Assembly (NCBI GenBank): GCA_003697105.1
Contig: RFFQ01000131.1
Coordinates: 1-62,309 of the forward strand
Length of the DNA: 62,309 bases
Direction of reading: 5' to 3'
Origin: Gemmatimonadota bacterium
Lineage (GTDB): Bacteria > 4572-55 > J002
Shown piece by piece: positions 17,632-26,444 of this stretch. Position 1 is the first letter of the stretch, and each line of letters opens with the position of its first letter. Below the pieces are notes generated by a model. The model was not told where the DNA came from. It saw only the letters and a list, made by a program, of their open reading frames with translations, and made no database searches. A program made the position numbers and the translations under genes.

Positions 17632-18054
17632 ATGACACGCAAATTCAAGCTTAGCCTCGCATTTGCCGTGCTGATGATCGGCACGTTAGTTCTCGCTCAA
17701 GGTGCTCTGGCAAACGCAACAAAACAAGCTCCACCGGCGCAAGACCGGGAACGGCTCGGGGAAAAGCGCCTTGAAATCCTCAAGGAGAAATTATCGCTGA
17801 CAGATGAGCAAGCCGAAGCAATTAAAACTGCCATGGCAGAACATCGCGCGAAAATGGAAGAAGTGCGAAACCGTACCAACCGCGACCCAGAAGCCATGAA
17901 AGAAGCACGGGAAGAAATCCGTGCGGCGATGGAAGAAACCATGAAATCCATTTTGACCAAAGAACAATACGCGGATTGGGAAATCCTGAAAGCCGAGTGG
18001 CAAAAACGGCGCGATGAACGGCGCCAACATCGTCCGCGAAGAGGGCACCGGTAA
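17632..18054 (+). CDS. Spy/CpxP-like periplasmic helical protein
   Basis: The protein has 140 residues. A signal peptide ends at about GALA (residue 27). The rest is almost wholly helical and highly charged, with the LTDEQ motif (LSLTDEQAEAIK, about 61-72) and a second LTKEQYADWE near residue 105. The C-terminal tail is rich in Arg and His. This is the pattern of LTXXQ/Spy/CpxP-type periplasmic chaperones and metal-resistance proteins, which respond to envelope stress. The His/Arg-rich tail could bind metal (inference). It is bounded by an unusual 5' inverted repeat and a strong terminator. Confidence 0.75.
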   Translation: MTRKFKLSLAFAVLMIGTLVLAQGALANATKQAPPAQDRERLGEKRLEILKEKLSLTDEQAEAIKTAMAEHRAKMEEVRNRTNRDPEAMKEAREEIRAAMEETMKSILTKEQYADWEILKAEWQKRRDERRQHRPRRGHR

Positions 18055-18082
18055 TATGAAAAGGTTTCCCCTACCCCAAATC

Positions 18083-18120
18083 AAAACACCCGACCTAATA
18101 TTTAAGTCGGGTGTTTTTTT
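18083..18120. terminator. Intrinsic terminator between convergent genes
   Basis: AAACACCCGAC (18084-18094) pairs with GTCGGGTGTTT (18106-18116) and runs into seven T's. The A run on the other side makes it usable from the minus strand too. Confidence 0.88.
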
Positions 18121-18175
18121 GTTGATCATGGGGCGGTAACTTGCCATTTTGTGTGCCGCGTTGGCTTGATGTCCA

Positions 18176-19390
18176 TCACCATGTTTTAACCACCTGCCGG
18201 TTGCCAATTGTCAGAGGTTCTGTCTGGTTGGGATCCAGTGCCCACCGGATACGGCGGATGCCTTCCCGAATGTCCGCTTCCGAGCCACAAAAACTGAGCC
18301 GCAGATACCCATCCATCCCAAAATCCACACCGGGCACGGCGAGTACCAGGACGTTCTCAATCAGAAAATCCGATAGCTGGCGGGAATCCGCCTCATACGC
18401 CCGAAAATCGACAAACGAGTAGAAGGTTCCTTCCGGTTTTTGAACTTTCAAATTTGGAATCTCCGCCAATTCTGCCAGCAGGATATCCCGATGGGTTTCC
18501 AGTGTGGAACGTAATGCCCTCACACAAGATTGATCACCGGTTAGGGCGCCAATCGCCCCTTTTTGTGCCAAAATTGAACTGCCAGAGGTTTGATGTGCCT
18601 GAATCCGGGTCATGGCGGCGATCAACTCGCGGTTGCCAATCGCCCAACCCAGCCGGAAGCCGGTCATCGCATACAGTTTGGAAACCCCGTTGATTACCAG
18701 TAACTTCGACTCATCCACCGATTTTTTCGTAAATTCATAACCCGACGGTGCTTTTTGCCCGTCAAAAACCAATTGGTGATAAATATCGTCCATGATGAGG
18801 AAAATCTCGCGTTTTTCGCAAAAATCGACAAGATCGGCGATAACACCGGTGGGGTACACGACTCCAGAGGGGTTGTTGGGGCTGTTAATCAGGATCACTT
18901 TGGTGTTGGCGGTGACCTTTTTTTCAATATCCTGAATGGTGGGGTAAAGTGAACCGCCGGCAGGGGTTACTGGCACGGGTACACCGTAGGCTAACTTCAC
19001 CATCTCCGGGTAACTGACCCAGTAGGGTACGGGAAAAATGACCTCATCTTGGGGATTCAGAATTGCTTGCAAGCCGACCATCAATGCCTGTTTGGCTCCG
19101 CTGGAGGCAATGACATTCGCCGGTTCTACTAGACGGTGATAGTGCTGTTCGGTGTAATCTATAATTGCCTGTTTAAGTTCTGGGATACCGCCTACCGCCG
19201 CGTAACGAATTTCTCCGGTTTCCAGATGAGCAATTGTAGCATTAATGGCATCCGGCGAGGCTTTGCTTTTGGGTTCACCTCCTCCGAGATGAATCACCGG
19301 TTCACCCGCTTGTCGTAATACCGCCGCTTTCGCGTTGAGCTTTAATGTGGGGGAGGGGTTAATCTGTTGGGCAATTTGGCTCAGAATCAT
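18176..19390 (-). CDS. Class I PLP-dependent aminotransferase (aspartate/prephenate type)
   Basis: The protein has 404 residues, the normal length. Family features are visible: HLGGGEP near the N-terminus, SSGAKQAL (phosphate-binding segment, about 97-103) and NSPNNPSGVVY (about 169-179). DDIYHQLVFD supplies the Asp and Tyr contacts, and the PLP lysine K238 lies in GVSKLYAMTGFRLGW. The best match from memory is the 1-beta aspartate aminotransferase group, which uses oxaloacetate or prephenate with glutamate. It follows the PPDK-N response regulator by 99 nt on the minus strand and may be transcribed with it, although the gap could hold its own promoter. Confidence 0.88.
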   Translation of the reverse strand: MILSQIAQQINPSPTLKLNAKAAVLRQAGEPVIHLGGGEPKSKASPDAINATIAHLETGEIRYAAVGGIPELKQAIIDYTEQHYHRLVEPANVIASSGAKQALMVGLQAILNPQDEVIFPVPYWVSYPEMVKLAYGVPVPVTPAGGSLYPTIQDIEKKVTANTKVILINSPNNPSGVVYPTGVIADLVDFCEKREIFLIMDDIYHQLVFDGQKAPSGYEFTKKSVDESKLLVINGVSKLYAMTGFRLGWAIGNRELIAAMTRIQAHQTSGSSILAQKGAIGALTGDQSCVRALRSTLETHRDILLAELAEIPNLKVQKPEGTFYSFVDFRAYEADSRQLSDFLIENVLVLAVPGVDFGMDGYLRLSFCGSEADIREGIRRIRWALDPNQTEPLTIGNRQVVKTW

Positions 19391-19489
19391 GAAGGTACCT
19401 TTCTAAAATAATTCCGATAAGATGTTGGTAATAAAGGAATATACCGTTACGATTTATGGTGACCGGTAACACCTGCCACCGGCAATCAT

Positions 19490-22400
19490 TCAGAGGGTTT
19501 CCAGTTGGTTTTCGATAGATTGACCCGGTTTCAGGATAACCCCCCAACTCTGTTTACCGTCCAGATAGGTTGGGCAGGCTTCCGGGAAGGAAATCCAGCG
19601 TAAGTAGGTGGTTTCTTTTTTCGCCGGTTGTTGGTCGAGCCAATCCCACGCCACGTAATCAATTGGGTGGTTGTAATTCACAGAAAAATAACCGATACCG
19701 AGGGAGGTAATGTTTTGGAAAAAATGGGTCCCTTGCGAAGGTTCAATGTTATAGTTGCTGAGTCCAGCTTCCACCAATACCCGTGCCCCGGAAATTTGAG
19801 ACCATTCCACCGGAATCCCCAACGAATGATCGGAAGATCCCCAGCGACCGGGTCCGATTAAAATATAATGTCGGTTCTGTTTCAGGCATTCCGCATTGAT
19901 CATCCCGATTTCGGTGGCAATGTCCCTCGTTTTGAGTGAGGAAAACGTGTTGGGCTTCACGTAAATCAGGTCATGAATCGTGGTAATCCGTCCATTGCCG
20001 AGGGCTTGGCGGCTCCGGCAGATGGTATCTTCTTGGGGCAGGCTATCAAAATCCACATTAATACTTTCCAGAGTAGCAACCATGGGGCGGATTTGCAACA
20101 GCGCCATCTCACTTTTTTCGTTAGGGTTTGCCGGTAAATTAACGGCAAATTCTATCTCCACGGGACCTCCGAAACTTCTCTTACCGATCTCCAGCAATTT
20201 TTCCAGAATTTCCGCCAATGGAAAGGTTTTGTACTTCAACATTTGAGCAAACGTGACCACCCGGATTCCTTTCCGGTACACCGAATCATACAGTCGCTCA
20301 TTTTCATAGGAATAGACACTGCCTACCGGATGTAGCGTTCCATCGACTTCGGCATCACTCAGATTCAGTTTAACGAGGGTTTCATCCTCATTCGCCGTCA
20401 AATTCGGGGTTGGATTCTTCAGATCGAGGGCGTAGAATATCGTCTGGGACGTTTGGAGGATGTTCTCGATGGTACCAAACTGATGAATCACCTCTGGATA
20501 TTTGGGCGAAAAGCTGAGGACGTGTCCCCCCTCCACAATCAATTTACCTAAGCCTAATGCTACAAATGCCAGTCCATCATGTGCGGTTTGGGGTTCAATG
20601 GGATAAAAATTATAGGATTGGGCGACACCGGAAAAATTGGGGTAAAAGCGTTGGTTATAAGCTCTGCCGACCAATTTTTGGAGGACAATTCCCATTTTTT
20701 CCTCTTCGATGCGGAACGGAGTGCCCTCTAAATACGCTTTGGTACTCGAAAAATACGTTGAGGCATAAATATGCTTAATGGCACTGGCTAATTGTTGGTA
20801 ACGGACTTCGCTATCGGGGTGATTGTTCGGCAACATGTAGGTTGTATAAATGCCGGCAAAGGGTTGGTAGCGTGAATCTTCCAACAAACTGGATGAGCGC
20901 ACTGCCAGCGGTTTGTTAATTTGTTCAATGACAATACGGAGTGCTTTTTCGAGGTCTTCAGGTAATTTTGCATCTTCAAAACGGGCTAAGATCAGGTTAT
21001 TGCTGTTCTCTTCGATAGCAAACGTTTTGAGTTTATTTTCTTCTAAAAATTTATCAAACTGGTCGGTGGCAATCACGACGGTGGCGGGCACAAAAATATG
21101 GACGTTTTCAAACAATTGTTGCATTCGCTGGCGGTTAAAGATCGCCGACAAATAGGCAAGGCTACGGGCTTTCCCCCCAATGGAACCGTTACCGATCTTG
21201 AAGAATCCGCGTTCGGTATCAAAACGATCTTTTATAAACGCACTAATGGCGGCATCGTGCTTTTCAGACCGGGTTTGGCGCATGAGTTTTAATAGATATT
21301 GGCGCATTTCTTCAATATCATCAAAATCTTCCATACGCTGGGGACGGAGTTGTTCCGCTAATGTAAATTCCCCCCGAGCGAAGAACCAGTGAGAAAAGTG
21401 GTTATGGCGTGCATGGTATTCAATGGACTCGAGCGGCATCTCGGCAAACGTTTTAATCATGCTGTCCATATCTTCGGCACGGCCAACCTCCTCCCCTCGT
21501 GGAGAACGGAAAACAAAATCCCCAAACCCGAAGTTCTGTTGTAAAAAGCGGCTGATTTTTTTGAGCAACTCCGGTGAATTTTTGTTGATAAATGCCACGT
21601 TCAGCCGTCGGGCATGGGTTTCATTATCCGGTTCGGCGGATTGGAGTGCCACTGGAATATAGGGGTTTACCCGGCGAATTTCTTCAATTAATTTTAGACC
21701 GGCTTCCGGGTGTTTTTTACCATTCTTCGGGAAATTGATGTCCGAGATGACCCCCAACAGATTAAATTCGTATTTTTGAAAAAGCTCGATGGCTTCTTCA
21801 TACGTTTTTGCCAGCAGAATTTTGGGACGAACTCGCATTTGGAGCAATTTTTCCAATTCATTCGCTCCCGATTGGATCAACGCCCGGGTTTGTTTAAACA
21901 CTTCATTATAGATCATGGGGAGAAACAGCGAATAGTACCGTACCGAGTCTTCCACAACGATGATAACCCGAACTTTTCCTTTTTCGAGGTCGTTATCAAT
22001 ATTCTGGCGATCTTCAAAGTGCTTGAAAACAGTTAAAAAGATTGCGGAGTCCCCCGACCAAAAAAATACCTGATCGACCTTCTGCAACCCTCCAGACTTG
22101 TGGTAACGGTCATATTCCGCGATGGTGGAAATCATCATCACAATCGGTAATTTCGGATATTTTTCCTTCAATTTTTGGCTGAATGTGCCGGGGTCCACGT
22201 CTTCGACTTGTCCCATCATGATAACCAAATCGAACTGTTGGCGGGTGTCGTCATGGTGGTGCAACTTATGGAAGGCTTCTTTACCACTACCGGCGTGGAT
22301 GATACGGGGTACGGCAAAGCGGAAATTCATATTGAGGTAAACCGCCATGATCCGCTCATTCAGTTGCCCATCTTCCTCCAGCACAAAATAGTCATAAGGG

Positions 22401-22876
22401 CTGGAGACCAGTAGGATCGTCTGAATGCGGTTTGGCATTAAATCGTGAACGATTTGAAAAGGCGGTTGGTAGGTGAGGTTGTGCCTTTGCTGGCGTTGGA
22501 TATTCTGAAGGATATTTTGCCGGACACTATCGATCAATTTTCGGATGTTGAGCGGCTTTTGGAGTATGTCATCGACTAGCCCGTACAGATTTTCTTTAGC
22601 CTCTTGTACTTTGTGCTCTGTCGCAATGCAGATCGTAGCTATCGTTTTTTTGAAGCGGCGTTGAACAATCTCAAATAGTTCCCGGCCGGTCATATCCGGG
22701 AGTAGATAATCTGCAATAATGAGGTCATATTTCGTTGTATCAAGATAATCGAATCCATCTTTTCCGGTAGTAACTAGCGTTATATCAAACCCGCCGCCTG
22801 CCAGTGTTCGCTTCAGGAGTTCGCCGGCTTCGTGGTCGTCTTCAATGATGAGCAATTTTGCCGAAATCGGATGCAT
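19490..22876 (-). CDS. Response regulator fused to a PEP/pyruvate-binding (PPDK-N) ATP-grasp domain
   Basis: This 1128-residue cytoplasmic protein starts with a receiver domain: IIEDDHE, phosphoacceptor D56 in LIIADYLLPDM, and the QKP lysine. Two further receiver-like segments follow (about 150-280 and 300-440) with degenerate active sites. A linker follows. The PPDK N-terminal ATP-grasp part (about 555-900) has GSIGGKARSL (about 564-573), LAVRSSSLLEDS (about 657-668) and QPFAGIYTTY. The phosphohistidine swivel and PEP TIM-barrel of real PEP synthase are absent. The C-terminus carries a domain with GPGRWGSSD and GTHFFQN. It is probably a signal protein rather than a gluconeogenic enzyme (inference). 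It lies 21 nt after a TonB-dependent receptor gene. Confidence 0.88.
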   Translation of the reverse strand: MHPISAKLLIIEDDHEAGELLKRTLAGGGFDITLVTTGKDGFDYLDTTKYDLIIADYLLPDMTGRELFEIVQRRFKKTIATICIATEHKVQEAKENLYGLVDDILQKPLNIRKLIDSVRQNILQNIQRQQRHNLTYQPPFQIVHDLMPNRIQTILLVSSPYDYFVLEEDGQLNERIMAVYLNMNFRFAVPRIIHAGSGKEAFHKLHHHDDTRQQFDLVIMMGQVEDVDPGTFSQKLKEKYPKLPIVMMISTIAEYDRYHKSGGLQKVDQVFFWSGDSAIFLTVFKHFEDRQNIDNDLEKGKVRVIIVVEDSVRYYSLFLPMIYNEVFKQTRALIQSGANELEKLLQMRVRPKILLAKTYEEAIELFQKYEFNLLGVISDINFPKNGKKHPEAGLKLIEEIRRVNPYIPVALQSAEPDNETHARRLNVAFINKNSPELLKKISRFLQQNFGFGDFVFRSPRGEEVGRAEDMDSMIKTFAEMPLESIEYHARHNHFSHWFFARGEFTLAEQLRPQRMEDFDDIEEMRQYLLKLMRQTRSEKHDAAISAFIKDRFDTERGFFKIGNGSIGGKARSLAYLSAIFNRQRMQQLFENVHIFVPATVVIATDQFDKFLEENKLKTFAIEENSNNLILARFEDAKLPEDLEKALRIVIEQINKPLAVRSSSLLEDSRYQPFAGIYTTYMLPNNHPDSEVRYQQLASAIKHIYASTYFSSTKAYLEGTPFRIEEEKMGIVLQKLVGRAYNQRFYPNFSGVAQSYNFYPIEPQTAHDGLAFVALGLGKLIVEGGHVLSFSPKYPEVIHQFGTIENILQTSQTIFYALDLKNPTPNLTANEDETLVKLNLSDAEVDGTLHPVGSVYSYENERLYDSVYRKGIRVVTFAQMLKYKTFPLAEILEKLLEIGKRSFGGPVEIEFAVNLPANPNEKSEMALLQIRPMVATLESINVDFDSLPQEDTICRSRQALGNGRITTIHDLIYVKPNTFSSLKTRDIATEIGMINAECLKQNRHYILIGPGRWGSSDHSLGIPVEWSQISGARVLVEAGLSNYNIEPSQGTHFFQNITSLGIGYFSVNYNHPIDYVAWDWLDQQPAKKETTYLRWISFPEACPTYLDGKQSWGVILKPGQSIENQLETL

Positions 22877-22897
22877 ACGGTTGCCTTTTTCTACCGG

Positions 22898-25036
22898 TTA
22901 GTATGCCCAATCCAGCCCTACGGTCACCCGAAAGCGCTCTTGAGGCAATTCCGGTGATCCGGATCGACTGGTGGTTTTGATGTCTGCCCATTGGGTATCA
23001 AACAGGTTATCGATTCTTAGATTTGCTCCGATCTGGTGCCAAATATTTTCGGCACGAAAATAAAAATTAGCAATGAACACGTCATCCATTTTGCCATCGG
23101 GATAAAGTACATTACCCGTGTTCGTTTTTCGGTCGAGCAAGCCAAAACCTTGCACATCCAGATAGTACCGTTCCCGGAACTTGGCGCTCACACCGAAAGT
23201 TGTCTTGATATGGGATAAAAAGACCAAATCAGCTTTTTCGGCAGCATCATTGGCTTTGGTATATCCATCCAGATACGCGAAGGTCGCGTAAGCATCCCAA
23301 TTCTGACCTAACGCAAATTTTGCCAGTACTTCAGTGCCATAATATTGGGCACTGCCTACGTTCTGATATTGCCGGACATTCACGGTATCCGTTCCGGAAA
23401 TGTATTTATCACCGGTGTTCACAAAAACAATATTGTTTTCCACTTGGGTGATAAAACCTCGTGCCTCAAAGGTGGTACGGGATAACGGTTGGAAATTCAA
23501 GACCACCTCGTAATTGTCGTAGGTTTGGGGGTCTAAGTTGGTATTGGGGATTTGGTAGCGACTGCCCGGAACGTATGTCGTACGGAACATGGTGTTGGGG
23601 GCTGGGGTAAAATAGGCACTACCATAAATCAGGCGGGCACTAAACCTCGGTAGTATTTTCGCGTAAATGCTGGCACGCGGGTTGACCGTCCAGCCAAAGG
23701 TAGTGAAGTAATCGACACGAGTGCCCAAATTGAGTTTAATCCGGTTTTCAAAATGACTGGTTTCCAGTTGCAGAAACCCTCCCCCGTTACGAATTTGATA
23801 ATAGGTGAGTGCCTCATTATTACTAATGGGGTCGCCTAAAATTTCAATGCCCTCTTCATTGTATTCCGATTTATAATCTTTGGGAACCGTTCCCAGATTT
23901 TGGGCTTCCAAGCCCATCAGAACCAGCGTGTTTTCGCTAGGTGCGTAGCTGAGTTCTTCGACAAAGTGAATGCGATCCCCACTTTCGCGATAATGTTTAG
24001 ATGTATTGTAGCGGGGAGACGCGGGGTCTGCATCCGAGGTATAATAAAAATTATAGCGATTTTGGTAATAATGATACGATAACCGGGTCGTTAAGCTGAT
24101 CTGGTTACTAAATGGAAATTTATTCTCTACATAGACGAGTAATTCGTCATTGGAGGTACCGGCATGTTCGTTAGCCGCGAAGTTTGCCGGGTCAAGTCGC
24201 AAACCACCTTTACTATCCCGCGTCCAGACATTTAACCCCAGCGTATTGTTTTCCGCTTGAATTTTGCTCGAAAAACTATAGCTGGTGAGCGGGTTGGTGT
24301 ATTCCGGTTTGTAAGCATCGGCCACACCGGGGGGATAGATCAATTCATTGGTGTATTGGTCATTCAAATAGTCCCACCAATCGCGATCATCATCATTTTG
24401 GTGGTAGGCGGAAAAGGCGAAATTGATTGCCAAATCATTGATGTGCCGTTGTCCGAAAACTTGTGTCCCGATGGTTTCCTGAGAGCCACCAAACATCGAT
24501 ATTTGGTACATGTTCAGGCTGTTGATCGGACTTTTGGTGATAATATTGATGATCCCCGCCGCGGCATCTGCCCCGTAAAGTGCCGAACTGGGACCCATCA
24601 ACACTTCGATCCGTTCCACATGTTTCAGGGGATACGCATAACCGAAATGCGGGTCTTCTGATGTCGCCGGATTGGCACGAATTCCATCGATTAGCAAGAT
24701 AAAGTTATCCAGACCCCGTAACTCTGCTTGAAGGTAGTACTGGGGACCACCCGCCACATGGAGCTCCATTCCGGGGATAAAACGCAATACTTCACTTAAA
24801 AAGCGGTAACCATGCTGTTGAATTTCATCGTAGGTGATGACAAAAACAGATGCCGGGGTTTCACTAAGCTTTTGCATCCGTTTGGAAGCGGTGCTAACCA
24901 ACTCGTCTGTAAAGAACATATCTTCGGTCATCAATAATTCATCGTCAAGGTTTCCCCATTCCTCTTGTGCTTCACCAGCGACAACCAGCAAAGCCATTAA
25001 GATCATACCAACCAAAATGGTCTGTTTTGTAATCAT
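22898..25036 (-). CDS. TonB-dependent outer-membrane receptor
   Basis: The protein has 712 residues from the ATG at 25036 (preceded by GGGGG); the longer in-frame start at 25141 crosses the promoter. A signal peptide ends near GEAQ. An acidic segment follows, then DELVSTASKRMQKLSE (TonB box and start of plug), ETPASVFVITYDEI and MGPSSALYGADAAAGIINII. The beta barrel ends in Tyr after GLDWAY. The plug resembles that of the receptor at 5349-7496, so the two may be paralogues with different ligands. Being co-transcribed with the PPDK-N response regulator suggests a link between uptake and intracellular signalling, but the ligand cannot be read. Confidence 0.92.
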   Translation of the reverse strand: MITKQTILVGMILMALLVVAGEAQEEWGNLDDELLMTEDMFFTDELVSTASKRMQKLSETPASVFVITYDEIQQHGYRFLSEVLRFIPGMELHVAGGPQYYLQAELRGLDNFILLIDGIRANPATSEDPHFGYAYPLKHVERIEVLMGPSSALYGADAAAGIINIITKSPINSLNMYQISMFGGSQETIGTQVFGQRHINDLAINFAFSAYHQNDDDRDWWDYLNDQYTNELIYPPGVADAYKPEYTNPLTSYSFSSKIQAENNTLGLNVWTRDSKGGLRLDPANFAANEHAGTSNDELLVYVENKFPFSNQISLTTRLSYHYYQNRYNFYYTSDADPASPRYNTSKHYRESGDRIHFVEELSYAPSENTLVLMGLEAQNLGTVPKDYKSEYNEEGIEILGDPISNNEALTYYQIRNGGGFLQLETSHFENRIKLNLGTRVDYFTTFGWTVNPRASIYAKILPRFSARLIYGSAYFTPAPNTMFRTTYVPGSRYQIPNTNLDPQTYDNYEVVLNFQPLSRTTFEARGFITQVENNIVFVNTGDKYISGTDTVNVRQYQNVGSAQYYGTEVLAKFALGQNWDAYATFAYLDGYTKANDAAEKADLVFLSHIKTTFGVSAKFRERYYLDVQGFGLLDRKTNTGNVLYPDGKMDDVFIANFYFRAENIWHQIGANLRIDNLFDTQWADIKTTSRSGSPELPQERFRVTVGLDWAY

Positions 25037-25131
25037 GCGACCCCCTATAGCATTATGGTGTGAAATGAAGGCATTTCTTCCGGCATTCGCGGTCTCTCCG
25101 TACTTGTGCCCGTCTTGAATGCGCTTAAACC

Positions 25132-25160
25132 TGAATAACATAAAAAAAGAAAAATGTCAA
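25132..25160 (-). promoter_or_regulatory. Promoter for the TonB receptor/PPDK-N unit
   Basis: On the minus strand TTGACA (25160-25155) and TATTCA (25137-25132) are 17 bp apart with a T-rich spacer. It lies about 95 bp upstream of the ATG at 25036. Confidence 0.6.
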
Positions 25161-25202
25161 TCCATTTTATCAGATGGATAGCACCGGGTTGCCGTGCTAC
25201 CC

Positions 25203-25247
25203 GGATTCAATAAAAAGCTTGAATCCATCCCGTTTTTGACGTATAAT
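25203..25247 (+). promoter_or_regulatory. Strong promoter with an overlapping inverted repeat
   Basis: TTGAAT (25219-25224) and a consensus TATAAT (25242-25247) are 17 bp apart. An inverted repeat GGATTCAA (25203-25210) / TTGAATCC (25219-25226) covers the -35, which would suit a repressor site. It would drive the long operon starting at 25348. Confidence 0.75.
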
Positions 25248-25347
25248 ACAAGTCTATCTAAACGAAAGACATGAAATTCAATCTGAATAGACGCCCTTTT
25301 GGTTTGCCAGAGGCACTATTTTTCATTTTAGAAGTTAGGTGATATTT

Positions 25348-26433
25348 ATGACGACGCGCTTTTCAGAAGTGAGAGTCGATCCGGTACCATGGCTTTTGGA
25401 GAATGCCGGACCGGTCATCCGGTATCGGACACTGGTTGATATTTTGGAAAAACCGCTGGATGACCCAGAAGTCCAGAAAGCCCGTCAGGCGATCTTAAAA
25501 ACGAAACATGCCAAGGAAGTCTTGGATAATATTGGTGATGATGGGAGTTGGTTCGGCCGGTTGGTGGAAGGGAGTTCGCATAACGGTGCATGTACGGAGA
25601 CGATGTTTCCCCGAATGTTGGAATTGGGATTTCTGCCCGGTGATGAGGTGGTGGAACGTGCCGCAACATTCCAGTGGCATCTTTTGGAACAGGGTATGGA
25701 AGCAGATACCAAAGAATTTAACCATCATGACCAACAAACCTACGCCTATAAGCACATCACATTTTTACCGGCATCGTATTTAGCCCGAATTGGGTATCAG
25801 GATGACCCCCGGGTAACCGAAGTGTTTGATAAGCTACATGCGGGATTGGTAGAATTTTTCGAGAATGATTTGCAACATAATTTATGGGAACGAAAAAAAA
25901 ATGTCCTGCTGATTAAAGAAGATAGCCTCTGGTTGCACGATTCCTTTATCCTACCAGATTTATACTACTTGGAAACCTTTGCCTACCATCCCACGCTGAA
26001 AACCACCCCCAAATGGAAACCCATTTTCAAAAAATGTATGGAGTGGTGGCTGGAAGGTGGTCGTCCACAAGGTTTAGGCTCGTTTGTGTGGGAACGAACG
26101 AATATTGTGCATGGGAATAACGTCAATTTTCATACGTTAGAGGTGGCGCAATCCTACCAAATGACCCGCCATTACTTGATCAAAATGGAACAAGCCCTGC
26201 GGACAGGCTTTGCCGCCGAGTTTGATTATTTCCAGACGGAAATCTTAAAGCTCGCCGCTTTACAACATCCGGAAGGGTTTTGGGAATTGAATGGGATGAC
26301 CAATAGCCCGCAACAACTGGAATATCAATATATCCCATTGGAAGATAAGTGGAAAGGCTCTGCCCGAGAAGTGGATGTGACCTTTCGGGTCGTGCAGATT
26401 CTGAAGCACTTTGAACGCTCGATCACCGCTTGA
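25348..26433 (+). CDS. Hypothetical protein, probable alpha/alpha-toroid fold
   Basis: The protein has 361 residues from the ATG at 25348 (AGGT upstream); the GTG at 25339 is an in-frame alternative. There is no signal peptide and no membrane helix. The sequence is helical with repeated motifs typical of prenyltransferase/terpenoid-cyclase toroids: VPWLLENAGPVIRYRTLVD, DGSWFGR, SHNGACTETMFPRMLELG and HPEGFWELNG. No DxDD or DDxxD motif of the true cyclases is present, so enzymatic activity is not shown. I do not recognise a named family with confidence. It is the first gene of the operon and abuts the MurD-like gene, which suggests a shared pathway. Confidence 0.6.
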   Translation: MTTRFSEVRVDPVPWLLENAGPVIRYRTLVDILEKPLDDPEVQKARQAILKTKHAKEVLDNIGDDGSWFGRLVEGSSHNGACTETMFPRMLELGFLPGDEVVERAATFQWHLLEQGMEADTKEFNHHDQQTYAYKHITFLPASYLARIGYQDDPRVTEVFDKLHAGLVEFFENDLQHNLWERKKNVLLIKEDSLWLHDSFILPDLYYLETFAYHPTLKTTPKWKPIFKKCMEWWLEGGRPQGLGSFVWERTNIVHGNNVNFHTLEVAQSYQMTRHYLIKMEQALRTGFAAEFDYFQTEILKLAALQHPEGFWELNGMTNSPQQLEYQYIPLEDKWKGSAREVDVTFRVVQILKHFERSITA

Positions 26434-26444
26434 TTTGTCACGAA

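Noticed and set aside
19490-22876. Annotation as PEP synthase (ppsA)
   Set aside because: Only the ATP-grasp N-terminal part is present; the phosphohistidine and PEP-binding domains are missing and a receiver is fused in front.
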